Shown here: one piece after another, positions 8,921 to 22,100 of the stretch | Layout of the letters: each line of letters opens with the position of its first letter | Numbering within the stretch: position 1 is the first letter of the stretch | From: Formicarius rufipectus | Lineage: Eukaryota; Chordata; Aves; Passeriformes; Formicariidae | Direction: 5' to 3' | Length of the DNA stretch: 64,000 nucleotides | NCBI GenBank assembly: GCA_013399695.1 | Contig: VXAU01006141.1 | Coordinates: 1,215,405 to 1,279,404, forward strand | Notes under the pieces: model-generated | What the model was told of the DNA's origin: nothing | The model's database searches: none | What the model saw: only the letters and a program-made list of their open reading frames with translations | Translations under genes and position numbers: made by a program

Positions 8921-11900
8921 CCAAAGACACAGCAGTGATTCTGGCCAGATGGCACTAGTATCTTGGGGCTTATGCTCCAGGCTGGGTGCAGACTGCTGTG
9001 CATCTGCTGAGGGGCTCAGCTGAGCTGAACATGGTTACAGTTTACATTGCTAGGCTGTGACCCAAGGCAGAACAGCTACATGGCTGTTTGAATTTCTCTG
9101 GGCTGCTATAACCTGGTAGGCTTGACTCCCACTCTGTTATCATAGCCTCAAAACCATATTGTCTCAGCAATGAGAAGACATTAAGCCATCATGTTTGGTA
9201 AGAAAGTAGAAATGCAGGGTATATTACAGCATAAAGAACATCCTAAGGGAATGCTCTTGCTTACAATATGTGGGCGTCTGTGAGGTGTGCCTTTGGAAAT
9301 CACAGATTTCTGAGACAAAAAGAAAACAATTACCCACTAGCTAGTTCACAAAGGAGAGAGAATTATCAACGGGTATTTTGACACAGTACGAAAAAGAAGC
9401 ATATGCTTTTGGCTTCAAAAAATCCCAGTGCAGCAATAAAAGCAATGACATTTTTGTGCGAGGAATCCTATCACTTTTATTAAGCTCAGACTTTGAGGGA
9501 GATCTATAGCCTTGTCAATTCTTGCAATTTCATGAAGATTCTCAAGATATTCCACTTCCACCACAAGGGTTGACGTGTCCCTGTAAGAATGTGAAATACC
9601 CTTAAAATCTTTCCTAGTACTGTTGGCTAGGGGAGAAGGACCAAAACTCGGTGCATGTGCACTCTGAGATTCAGTCATAAGATGACAAAATTAATAGATA
9701 AAGGGCAATACATTGTTACTTTATAATTACATTTACTGATTTTCAAGCTCTCCCTCATAGGATTTCTGACTGGCAGTTCTGGAAAGCTTAGTGATCAAAA
9801 TACTGAATATCTAAGAAACTAGCAGATACATGTATGGAATTTACTAGTACAGCATAAAAAATAGAAGCCTGAGTATATAGCCACAAAAATCTGGGTCTGA
9901 AGAAACAGCTGACTATAAAGGCTTGTGCCCTCCAACAGTGAGGAGTAAAGAAAACAACAATCTACATCTCCTGTTTCACCACAAGCCAAAAGGTATGAGA
10001 GCTTTGAGTTCCTCAGAGAACCAGTTCACCAGAAAATGAAATACAGACTCTCCAAGCAGCAAACAGACTTCCTCATTAGTGGCACTTGGAGCATCAAGCT
10101 AGTAAGTACTAAGAAATGCCAACAGCAGGATAATAGCAAGGTGCTCACTAGGTCTCAGGCTTCAAGCTGACAGTAATAGATCACATTCTTTCTCAGTCCC
10201 CCATTAACTTTTCATCTCTCATTTTAGCTCATTCAATCTTACAGCTATAAGTTGTCTGGAAAATAACTGCAGTTTCTGCATCACCAGGTGCATAAGTCTC
10301 ACACTGTATGTATTAGTCCACTTCTTCACTTACTTTGACTGGGAAGATGATTATTAACAGAAACAATGCAACAATCTCATTGCAAGGATTGTTGGACACA
10401 TAGGTCATGAAACAGCACCCAAAGCCGGTTTTCTCAGAATGAAAGAAAGGAGCTGGAGTTCGAAAGGGTGTAATATTTTGTTCCTGAAAATTTGACTTTT
10501 TTTTTTTTTCTCCTCAATTGCACTGTAATGTTTGCCAGTATTCAGTGTTGCTTTTCTCAGAACAGAGAAAATGCCTCTTTTTTCTCCCAGCTGGTGTACA
10601 GGAATAGAAACAGGGTACCTGCACAGTCCATGTTAGGTTACACATGACCCATTTGGCTGCCAGCTTTAGGTATGGAGAAACATACTTGCTCCTGAGTCAC
10701 ACTGAGTTCATTTCCAAGTGCTCTGCTAGGTGAAAAAGTATAACAATGAAGAAGAGCAATGTTTCCATCAATTTTATGGTTCTTGAAACTGTTAGGATGC
10801 TATAAAGTCATCTCAGTATAAATCTCAATGGGCTATATCAAACTACTTTTCCTGGGACTGCTGAATCTTAGATTTATACACCTTTCAATGTTACAGCAAC
10901 AAACTCAATATTGAGCAATAGGAATGTGCTTAAAAAAATTATTGTTAATTCCTTCAAGCCTCTTCTTGTTGAGTCCTCCCCCTTATCCCTTTCCTACTAC
11001 TGCTACTTTTCCATCCTTCCTGCCACCGCCTCTCACAGCTTTGCCCCAGCAGTCCGGCATGCTTTTTTCCAGCCCCTGCAGCTAACAATCAAGTAGAAGG
11101 CTTGAAAAGAGACTAAAGTTTTTCCTTAACACAGCTGCTGTCACCTCTCTGGAGTACACAGCTTGAGCTCCCAACTTATCTTCAGGACGGGAAAATCTAG
11201 TTAGTTGGTACCAGTGCTCTCTACATTGGTCTATGAAGCCTTCTGCTCATACAAGTTTAAACCATTTCTCCACTGAAAGTCTTAATTATATTCATGTCAG
11301 CACCCTTCACCCTTTTTACATTTCTCTGGGTATAAACTTAGTGTAAAAATATCTTCTAATGTCTCTTCACATTGCTAGAATTACAGAAAGATGTTTCAAT
11401 GCAAATGAGAACAACATTCAGTCTGCCTGAAGCTTTATGTGCCTTGTGACAGGACATAATATACTTTGTTCTTAATTCTGATTTTTCATACCACTGTCAG
11501 CACTGATTCTGAGCACACTATTATGAGATAAAAGAGTAAAACTAAAATTAAAGATCAAAGAGATATGAGACAAATCCTATGATTTCAGCATAGTCTTCAC
11601 AGTGTTGTAAGTCACCTGGCTCCTGCTCATCTTCCAAGTTTTCTACTAACAGACTGTGTGTGCTACTATTTCCCTTGAACACTGCATGGAAAATCAATGG
11701 AGAGACTTTGGAGAACTTAATGTGGGACATCACACACAGTGACAGAACACTTGTTATACACTGCTTTGCTGTGTGGGTGGCAAAGGACTACCTTGAAAGC
11801 TCTCTATTGGTGTGTTTCAACAGCTTGGTGAGCACTCTTTGGGGAATGCCCATGTGGGTCAGTAACTCTACACAAGTGACAGGGACTTCTGCACACAGAG

Positions 11901-13497
11901 GTATCTGTTGAGATCAAAGAGTATACTGTGTCACTAGGCTGATCCACAGGTGTCACACAGGCGGAGCCTGGCACCCTGCTGAAATTATTTTGGAGCTCCT
12001 GATACTGGAGCAGGCTCACTCAGGGAAACTGTGCAACTCTCCACAGTACAGGACTGCCCTGTATAACTTCCCTCATGTGCTCCAAGCTAAGAAGTATACC
12101 TTCATGAACTTGCAACCATTTGCCCTCTTAATGATCAAGCATACATAATCAAGACCAAGATATACAAAAGTTGGCTTATTTTCAGATTGAATATAATATT
12201 CCAGCTTAAGACCAGGCCAAATCACATCAGTAAATGTCAACTGACAAAAGAAAAAGGGAAGAAAATGAAAAACAGACTTCTAGTAAAACTCCCAATGTCA
12301 GATATTTCTGTGAAAGCAGCAGGAAAAGTAATTCAGAACTAGATCATGGTGGAAAAATGGTTACCATTCAGCTAACATCAAAAGGCAGGCTTGAGAGATT
12401 TAATATAGTATGTCATATGTTAAACATAACATGTAATCTTCTTCTTCAGAAGGCAGCAGTTACCAACAAATCTGAACAACTTCCTTCCCATGCAAGTGCC
12501 ATTACTAAATCCATCCACTGTCAGGAAGGAACACGAAAGCCAAAACTATCCAGTACTCTGGAGTGAAACGAAAAATATAAACAAAACACATTACCTAGCA
12601 ACTCATGTGACAATTCATCATGACAGAAAACTTTCAACTCCGAAGTACTCATTGGCTTGCAGATGCATGCCTGCATCAAGCAACAGGAAGAAAAGAATAA
12701 TTCTAAAATCATCTCAATAAGAAATACTAGTGTCCTGGTTATAGTAGTCAGGATCAGTTTGTCACTGTGTGGGTGTGTATTCCAAACCCTCCATGTCATT
12801 TTTCTCATGAACTGCTCACAATGGGCCATTTGCAGCAACTGCCTAAGGCACACCCAACTCCTCAGGCTTGATTAAAACTATATAGAAATAATCTGATTCA
12901 TGTACACCAAAAAATCTGATGTGTGCACCAGTGTACCAATAGCAGTGACCTAAGACCCTGGAAAACGAATATGTCACCTAGTGACAGGGTAAAACTCACC
13001 ATCTGCTTGAAACTAAGCAGTGAAGAAAGCACAGCTAAAAGTTGTAATTGCTCTAGTTCACCAAGCATTCCCTGGGGCACCGTATTCTGAGGCCCCAAAT
13101 AAAAGCTATCAGCATCCTGAATGGAGCTGTCAAGCTACACTTGTTAGCTAAATTGGTTGAGAAGATGAAAAATCTCTTTTCACTTGCAATTGATAGAGAC
13201 AATAATTCAGGCTTGATAGAAGAAGACTAACAGTGATGACATCTGAGGCAATTTGAAACCACCTAGAACTCCTTGATGAGTTTCTGTGAACTGGGCTCCC
13301 AAGGGACTCTCTGAGATAAGCAGTGCCTTTTATAAAAATCTTTCCATGGCTGAATGTTTATACAGCACAGAACACTGTATTTGCTTAATGGCAGGTGTTC
13401 TGTAGAAATGCAAAGAAATTAGATGCGGAAGACTTTGATGGTCAACACTCATCTGTTTGCCCCAAGGTTCCAAGTTTATACAGTTCATTTTCTTTTC
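8921..13497. other. Unique non-coding DNA
   Basis: About 4.6 kb without a recognisable repeat or gene. A T-run is present near 10498. Open frames such as 12234-12566 (plus) and 12521-12853 (minus) overlap each other antisense and show no domain. A pyrimidine-rich stretch near 10970-11060 resembles many intronic segments but no exon follows that I can support. Confidence 0.5.
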
Positions 13498-13549
13498 TTT
13501 GTTTTGTTTTGTTTTGGTTGGTTTGTTTGTTTGTTTTGTTTTGTTTTTT
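13498..13549. repeat. T/G-only (GTTT)n-like tract
   Basis: A run made almost only of T and G, with GTTTT and GTTT units. It is the complement of the A/C tracts seen elsewhere in the window. The minus-strand reading explains the KTKQTNKPTK-type chance peptide across it. Confidence 0.85.
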
Positions 13550-16299
13550 AAATGTGTGCTGGGATGATTCTTAAAAAAGTATTTGAGAAGGCCCCCAATT
13601 GCTTGTACAAAACCAGTGAACTCAGGGTGCATACCACTAGAAGAACCTTGCCACCCAAAGCAAGGCATCAAAGATTAAACCCCATAAGGCTTTGCTGTGT
13701 TAGGGAGAGATTTTCCTTCTGCTCTTTCTGACTAGATGTTAAAAGGTCCCAGCAGAGGCATTTATATTAGCAGACATACAGGAGATTTCTAGACACAGAA
13801 ATGTATTTTCATCTGTTCATGTTAGGAATGCAAGAGGTCCTAAGAAATCATCTAAAGGAATTTGGGGAACTTCCAGTGGTTCTGAAGTAAGGCACAGATA
13901 AGAAGGTTCTCATTTGATTTCTAAACCATGAAGAGTATCTTCTTGATGACAAGCTACTAACAGTATGCAGATGCCACTTGAAAAAACTTACTTTTTCTAA
14001 TGGTATTGCTGCTTTTCATGTGGAAGCTGACAGTTCTGCTTGTGAGCTGTCACTGCTACAGAACCCAGTTCTACTCCATTTAGTCTACACACAGAACTTG
14101 AAGACCAGGAAACTTTCAAAGCACATAAACACTGTTCCCAGTGGAGAAATCTACAGCTTTTTTCAAAGGATGGAGACTCAAGATATTCTTAAGAGAAGCT
14201 GAAGTACCTGAAATGCTCAAAGGAAGAAGACTGCAGGACATTTCATGTTATGCATTTATTTTTTTCAAAGGTTGTTGATCCATGCATTGGACACAACCTA
14301 TTTGTCTCAGGATCAATAGTGGCTGCAAGGCTTATCCATACATACTTCTCCTGCAACACAAGCACAGAGGCAATTTTGTTAGAAGTGCTTAAAGAAAGAC
14401 ACAAGATGGATGAATCATACTAGGAAAGGGGATGTACTCTCTGGTCCCCAGGAGAGCAATCGCAAGCAACGTTGCTGGAAATCTCTTACGAAGTTGGTCC
14501 AAAAGAGAGTTCACAGAATCCAAAACTTGACTGAATCTTCACTTGTTTGACACAATTTGCACCTCTCGAGCATGGGAAATAAAATATGCTTGTCTGAGCG
14601 ACGTAAGCAGTGGGTGGATGGCTGGCATCTGCGGCTGACTGGGGGCAGAAACAGCCACTCAATACCAAGAAGCACTCGGGATTCTGTTTCACCACTGTTA
14701 CCATTCTTACCTAATATACAACCTTACAGAGATGCCCTGTTGTCAAGATAGTCCTGCTTATATTTTGACCATGAATATTACACTAACTACATTTGTATTT
14801 TTACTTGCATTTATTAACACTGTGGGTTTTATATTTCCACAATAGAAAACTAAACTGAGCTAATAAATAGTTCATGTCTCCATGCAAGTGCTAAACAAAT
14901 CTCCCACAAGCCCTTGGCTGAAGCTGGGCACTTCTGCAATAAGACATTTGGCAGGAAATCTTGGGAGAGACATTTGCTAAACATAGCCAGTACCAGCCTT
15001 TGTTTCCTTTAAGGAAAACTGGCACCTGGAAGAGTCATATTTTAAGGAAGACAGCTTAAGGCAATTTATTTTCTTAAAAGAAGCCCAATCCAGCACATGA
15101 GGCTGCTGGGCTTCAGTGCAAAATTAGATCTCAAATGTCACAATTGAGCCCTTGAGGCATAGGAAGAGATGTATTCCAATCAGAGAAGTTCTCTGTCTAG
15201 AGAGGCCCTTCACCTCACCAAGAACCTTGAAATCTGCTGAGAGATAATAAATCTTATTAAGCCTTCTCCTCTCAGGTGAGCTTCAACATCACAGAGTCAT
15301 GAAGGAGGCTCCTAGGCCCCTGTGCAGGTTTTTCTTTACTGACTGACACAATCTAGAAATGTGGTTTCTAGAAAAAAATGTCCATGACTTCACCTCCAGA
15401 GAAGCTGTTCTGAAATCCGGCTGATAATCTTGAAGCTATTATAACCAAACTAAGACTATGAATAGAAGATACAAATTTCTTTTTGCAACAGACCTTTAAT
15501 ATTATAAGATGCAGTACAGGCTCTTCTCTCTAATGATAAGAAATTAATCTCCATATTTCAGGAAGATCAACTCTTTAGTTGGAGACCAAGAATTTACACA
15601 AACCTGGCCATTTTCTCCACCACCAGCTCCACCTGGGAGCGGAGTGCAATGTGTGAAAAGTGCAGACTACTAAGTAAATTCTAAGGGTAAAAAATGTCCA
15701 TTCACTGACCTGAAGCAGTGAATGTAATTCTTAATGCTTTTTGCCTTTGCAAGACTCCTTGTGTCTCAGAAGCATTTCCATGTAATCTGAAAAGACAGAT
15801 TCTAGCAAGTCAAACCAGCCTAATTTTAAGCCTACAGCAGGACATTTTCTCAGTGGAATCCTGCTAAAATCAAGAACGTATACAATTAGTTTCCTCTTTG
15901 CATTTAAGCTACTGCATTAAAAAGTAAATGTGCATAGTGCAGCCTTGTAGTTCATAACCTCCTTGAAGTTCCCTGCAGCCACTTGACTTCTATTCTGCTG
16001 GTCGACTGTGATGGCATTTTACCAGCTTTCACTACCCAAGATCACCTGATGTGAAATCTAGCATGTGATTTATAAGCTGTAACATATTCTTTCTGCACTC
16101 AAAAAGCAAATACAAGATAACAGGACATCCTATACTTGGTCCACTCAGGTGCTCGCAACATATAAACCAAACAAGGAAAAGGTACTTTTCACTTCACTCT
16201 TAAGGCAATTTTAAGCATTTCTTCTTAAATGCTTAGCCTTCAGGCTATTTGTAACCTTTAAGATGTCGTTCAGCCATCCAGAACAATCTCCTCGGGGAC
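13550..16299. other. Unique non-coding DNA
   Basis: No repeat family or gene recognised. The frames at 13978-14202 and 14557-14751 are under 75 codons and have no recognisable features. Confidence 0.5.
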
Positions 16300-16430
16300 A
16301 GGGTGAGAGGAGTTCCCATCACTAGGGGTGTTCAAGACGCACCAGCACAGGGTGCTAAATAATCTCACCTAGGCTCCCTTTCCTGTCAGAGGTTGGTCCC
16401 TTTCAGTCTGGGCTGTTCTGTGATTCTGTC
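16300..16430 (+). mobile_element. CR1: Old CR1 3' fragment
   Basis: The plus strand carries 'agttcccatcactaggggtg', 'cagggtgctaaataatctca', 'ctaggctccctttcctgtca' and a terminal 'ggctgttctgtgattctgtc', matching a CR1 3' untranslated region reading left to right. Between 'cagaggttgg' and 'tccctttcag' a stretch usual in this tail (about 20-25 bases) seems to be missing. The sequence is clearly diverged, implying an old insertion. The left edge is uncertain and may reach 16265. Confidence 0.78.
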
Positions 16431-19133
16431 TCACATACAGTGATTTCACGAATTTGAAGAATGAGAAATTTTTCAAATTTCGTGGACCAATTCTTCCTGT
16501 ACTTTTTAGTTCCTTTATTCTGGAGAATTTGGTACACATGATGGAATACGCATAAGGTATGAGTGTACAAGTGCAAAAGTATGCATGAACTACACACATC
16601 AGGATATTAATCAGATGCAGATCACATCAGTATATTGCAAATTTCATATAATAATTTTTCACTGCTTGAGCACTGAGAGGTTCAAATAAGAAAATAATTT
16701 TTTCTGTTCACTCAGCTATTCATACTCAAAGCACCAGATGAAGACTGATAGTTCTACCCAATGTATAGAAATGCAGTTTTCCAAAGAGGGGCCTGCAAGT
16801 GAGGCGAACTGCTGTTTTTACTACTCGCACAGTAGACTCAAGCTCTCAGAGAGCACAGGAGACCTGGTTAAGGACTGTGATTTGCAGACTCATGGTCTTT
16901 TGAGGAGAGTGGAAGATGAGATCTATAGAAGAAACTGGCACATGAAGAAAGAGCTTGGCTTCAGAGAAGGTGCTTTTTCTCCTTAAATAATTTCAAATCC
17001 CACTGGTGCTTCTGTGGCTCTAAATGAGTTTGAGAACCTTTTCAAATACAGCCCAGCTTTCACAAAAGATTGAAAATGTGTAGACCTCATGTTTAGCTGA
17101 AAAAATGCTTTTGGCATTATCTGACAGAAGTGGCAGGATCCTTTTATCTAGCAAACAGTTTTAGCAAGCTACGTGGTGTTAAAGTACAGCACATATCATA
17201 CAAAGCACTTTAATGGAGGTGTCACAGACCATGTCCTTAGGTTTGTGGCCACATCTCTGTACTGTCTAGTATTCTGCTCCTACACAACCTGCAATTCTGC
17301 TTTAGCTATGGAACTGCCCCAAGCCTGGTATTTTGTACTGCTGAAGAGTTGCTTCTTGTTCACATCCAGGATTATATATATCTGCGTGTGAGTGTTTGTG
17401 TAATAAAAACATATTACACATCATCCAACATTTAGCCACATTATTTTAGACAATCATTTACAGTCCTCTACAGATAGTTGAAAAGAAATAGAAAAATAAG
17501 AGATAGCTATAAAAATAGAAAAAATAAAACCACAAATCAGGGTAATGTCAGGAAGGAAACACCCTATCATTATGCCTTTTCTTTAAAAAACAAACCAAAG
17601 CAAACAAAACAACTATCCACACCTAGTATTTTCAAATGTATGACTTCAGATACTGTTCTTTAAAATTCATTTACTATTCCCATTTCACATCTTAGACTTT
17701 CCTAATTCAAGCCTGTATGAAACCCCCCATAGCTCTGTAGGTAATTATTACTTATGCTAGCTCTCCTATGAACTGATTGTTTTGTTTCCTCATGTAAGCA
17801 ATGACTGCATTCTTGTTTCTTGCCGTCTTCTTTTTGTTCTTCCTTCTAAATGCTCTTCATCATGCCAACAGAGCTGCTTTTCTCCTTTTAAAATTGCTGC
17901 TGGAATGACTTTGTATGAAACACTGCCTTGAAGGTTTCCTCTCAATGTATTAAGCTGCTATGCTTCAGATACTGCAGAGATAAGCACCAAAAACAACAGG
18001 GGAGGAAATCGATAAAATAATGTACTTTATAGGTGTGACATCATGAGCATGATAAGGTTGAGCAGTAAGTCAGTGTGCAAGACCTTTCTATCAAAAGAAT
18101 GTGAAATGGTAACAACCAATGACTTGCCAGACCCCGATTAACAAGAAATGAATGCACAGTGTAAGGGTTAGTTTTCAAGTAAGCCCTGAAGACAAAGACA
18201 TGTCACATACAGTTAAGTGAATGCAGCATGGTTACAGTTAGAGAAGACTTTCTGTTCTTAAAGATATTGCTGGAACTATCCTTACTTCTGAGAGGGAGTC
18301 TTTCAAAACGGAATCACCTGTATCTAAATGCATACGTGGCCAATTGTTTCCACTCTAGTTTTCAGATTTTTAAGTTCTGATTTTTGACGCCTTTGTGCTC
18401 ATACCACAAAAAGCTATATTGAATATGACATTTATGTCATATTCTCCATTCTGCGCATTCTTTTTGCACAGATGTGTAAAGTACGTAAGATGCACTTTCT
18501 GTGTGTGCGCATAGTGTAGAAAGAGGGTAACATCCTTTATATTTAAGACATAAGCTACGAAGAGAAGAAAAAGCAGGGTAGAATCCTCATATTCACATCG
18601 CCTACTAGACTCAAAATATGTTTCCCATCAATTCAAGGAGATAAAACAGACTTCAGACATGCAGGTGAAAAAAGAAAAGCAAGATCAGTAGCTCTCAAGT
18701 ATCTAACAAAATCAAAAAAATGTTGTTGTTGTTGTCTACATTTAAAGGCCCGAAGCAAATCCTCCCCCTCTCACAGCCTCCCTGCTAGGGAAGGAGAATG
18801 CCAGCTATGAACCTGTCTGCTTAGGTGGGTCGCCTTTGTAGGCAGTGCAGATGCAGTAGCTACTGTGAGCTAATTAGACAATAAAGTATAGGCAGCCAGC
18901 TGGCTCTCACCCTGGTATGACTCAGCTTCTATAGAGCATTCCTTTCCACTGAGTTTGCTGCAAGTTATGGGCCCAAGTGTCCCCACAGTGCTTTGTCCCA
19001 CTGCTTGGTCCAATACTGTGAACTAAAGTCAGCAAGCCATTCTGGAGGCACTTGAAGTTCAAGTGAGCACAACAAAGTATGTAAATCCAGGATTTGAATC
19101 ATGGAAACAAGAGTGTGACATCTATATGTATGA
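16431..19133. other. Unique non-coding DNA with a perfect hairpin palindrome
   Basis: Mostly unique sequence with no gene. It holds an 11-bp-arm inverted repeat at 18421-18444 and a short (TGT)n run at 18721-18735. Confidence 0.5.
18421..18444. repeat. Perfect inverted repeat, 11-bp arms, 2-base spacer
   Basis: The left arm GAATATGACAT and right arm ATGTCATATTC are exact reverse complements separated by TT. The centre reads TGACATTTATGTCA, two TGACA-type half sites facing each other. It could extrude as a cruciform or bind a dimeric factor; neither is shown. Confidence 0.9.
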
Positions 19134-19182
19134 TTTTTTTGTTTGGTTGGTTGGTTTGGGGGTTTTTTTGTGGTTTTTTTTT
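19134..19182. repeat. T/G-only tract
   Basis: T-runs broken by G and GG, with a G5 run, ending in T's before CCCCC. Complement-type member of the A/C tract family. Confidence 0.85.
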
Positions 19183-22100
19183 CCCCCTAAATTTTTCTTA
19201 AAAATCTTGAAAACTGCAACACACACATGAACCAGTGTCAATAAACACAGCAACGCCTGGGTGTGCAGACCATGCCTCATGGTGACTAAGTTCAGTGGCC
19301 TGCTGCCTCCTACCCCACATACATATGCATGTCTCCTTGTAGGGCATACTAGATTCAGTAACAACCGTGTTCTAATACACATGCAAGCTTTCTTGAAGGG
19401 CAGATGCCCAGGCAGGACTCTGTGACACATCTACAGTGCCTATCAAAGGCAGTCAAAAACAAGGATGTCTCAAAAAGCCCCTGAGCCACAAACCATGGGA
19501 GCTGGGGAGAATACTGTGGGGAGCTACAGCTGCATGCCTGTCCTGTCTGCGACTCTGTCCTCAAAGCCTGCTGCTGGCACTGTTTCAGAGAAGATACTGG
19601 GCTGGACAGATCTCTGGTCTGAACTGGCAGAACCATTCTCATGTCCTAATGCCCTGTTGACAGCTTGATATGTTCCATGCTCACTAATCTATTCTGACAA
19701 GGACTTGTTCTAACACTTCAAACTTCAAAGCAGACATTTTGAAAAAGATATCTGAAGTCGGGGAAATATTCCTCTTCCCAGCACTGACTGGTTTTAGCAC
19801 TGCAAATGTTGGAAAAGAGACCACATTTTAAAATTTTATTTCCATCTGCTGACCAAAGACCCAGTCTGATGCAGGGGATGACCAGTTAAAAAAAAAAGAA
19901 ACAACAAACTGGTAGAAAAAGGCAAAACTGTTTTGGTTTTGGAAGTTTAGTCCTAAACCGCAAACATTTCAGAAAGTTCCATATGGGTTTATAGGGCCAC
20001 TGTCTAGATAAGCCAAACCACCAAGGTCTCAGTAATGCTCCACCCATAGCAGGACAGGTCAAGAAGATTAACTGAGCCCTCCCCTTTCCCATTCTAGCTT
20101 CAAAAGCAAAGAAGCATATTGCAGAAGCTGAGACAACAGCCACAGACTTGTACACCACAAACATAACTGCTGTTGCGAAGACCAGATGCTTCTGGTGCCA
20201 CATGGCAACTACAGAAACTACATTTATGAGCTCACAGAGATTAAGAAACATACTAAATCAGCATCCTGAAAAAATATTACTTCAGTTTTTCACTCAAAAG
20301 GTACAGTGCAATTTCTATTGCTTTTGGACTGTTACCCACAGCCTAGAAGTATCACCTCAGTATCTTTCAGGTTAGGACGTAGTCAGCTCCTCTTCAACCA
20401 AAGTCTTGTTGGAAAAACTACCCAAACAGCATAGTTAAGCAAAATGTAGTTGTGCTATGCATTAGAAAGACATCTTCTGTATTTTCATAACAACTGGACA
20501 AAGGTTGGAACATACACGGAAACATCTATCTAGGTTTATCAGACACCCAAGCCCCTAATATTGCAAAATGTTCAACAATTACAAAATAGTGAACATACTG
20601 TGGCCAGCTTATGAATTAAAAACTATCCAGGAAAGAAAACTCTTCTGGAAGAAGAGAGAAAAATACTGAAATCCATACCAGTTTTAAAGGACAACTGTAT
20701 TTTAATCTTACTGATACTTCTAGAAAGAAAAAGAAACACAAAAAATGCCCACTAGCTACAATATAATTCTACTTCCTTCAGGTAGTATCTGCAGTAATAC
20801 TATTTATTTTCTCATTTTCTCCCTCTTCTCCATTTCTTTTGTAAAACTCTACCATAAATCAGAATAGAAGATTATTGAATGCACAGGGTAAACTTCTTAT
20901 AAACCATATATGCAAAGTGAGTATATTCTGAAAAAAAAAAAAGAATGTATTTTCTCTGTCATTACCTTTTACTACAAGTGATGTTCACTGTTAGTTGAAC
21001 TTGTAACACTAGTAAATTGAGAAAAACATGACTGACTGCAAAACTGTATATCTACTTCAAGGTCCCTTTTTGATTTAAACAACTATGAAATCACTACTTG
21101 TAGGAAAATACTTTAGCCAGAAACAGTTTTTGAGCTAACATAATTTCTACAAAACAGGGGTGCGTGAAAATAAAATTATCATGAGAAGTCTTGTTTTACT
21201 TCAGACTTTTAAATTTCATCTAGAACAGGCCAGCTTATAAAGTACAGAGATTCTCTAAAAAAACTAACTTGAATTACTTTTTTCTTAAATTAACTGTCAC
21301 TTGAAATAAATTAACATATTATGTACCCAAGCAGAAAACCTTCAGGCATCTTAATGGGTTATTTTCTAAATATCAGGAAGTCTAAGATAAACCAGGATCA
21401 AAAATTAGCTTTCACCATTACAAAGTTGTCTTGCTATGCAATCTGGAACAATGACATTAAGCACCAAGTAAAATTACCAATCAGCATACTAGCAACTATT
21501 ATTAATAATGCAAGAATCTCCAGCAAAATATTTCAGTATTTTTAAGCCAGTTTACGAATATTTTGTATTGACAGGCAATAAAGTGTGTATGTGCAAAGAA
21601 AATATTTTAATAAAGGTTTAAAACACAGTGAAGTATTCAGCATTTTCTTACAGCTTTGAGCAGCTGAACACTCTGGTACTACGTTTAGACACAGAATAAC
21701 TTCTCTGATGGCCAAAGAACAAATCTGATTATCAAAATGAGGAGCACTTCCTGCGACTTCTGGTGTTTCACTTTTCAGTAAAAATTAAAAGTCCAGTTAC
21801 ACAGCTGCTTATCCTAAGACATATGATTTATGTGCACACAGAACTCCTACAGGCTCAAAGTGGCTAGCTGACAGTTTAACTATTCATATAGCCTAGAAAA
21901 ATTACTCTGTTTGATAATAAGCCAACTCACTTGAAGGTTATACCTCCTGGACTCACATTTCTGAACACTAATTTCACTAATAAATTCATTTTAATGTAGC
22001 CCTGAAATTAATATGTGTTGAATAACAATATAAATCTAGAGATGGCTGTTTGCTACTTCAGCTCATTACAGCTCAGGCCATCTGGCTGAATATGAAATTC

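Noticed and set aside
19886..20251. 121-codon minus-strand frame
   Set aside because: No domain, it overlaps shorter plus-strand frames, and the C-terminal FFFF run comes from an A-run.
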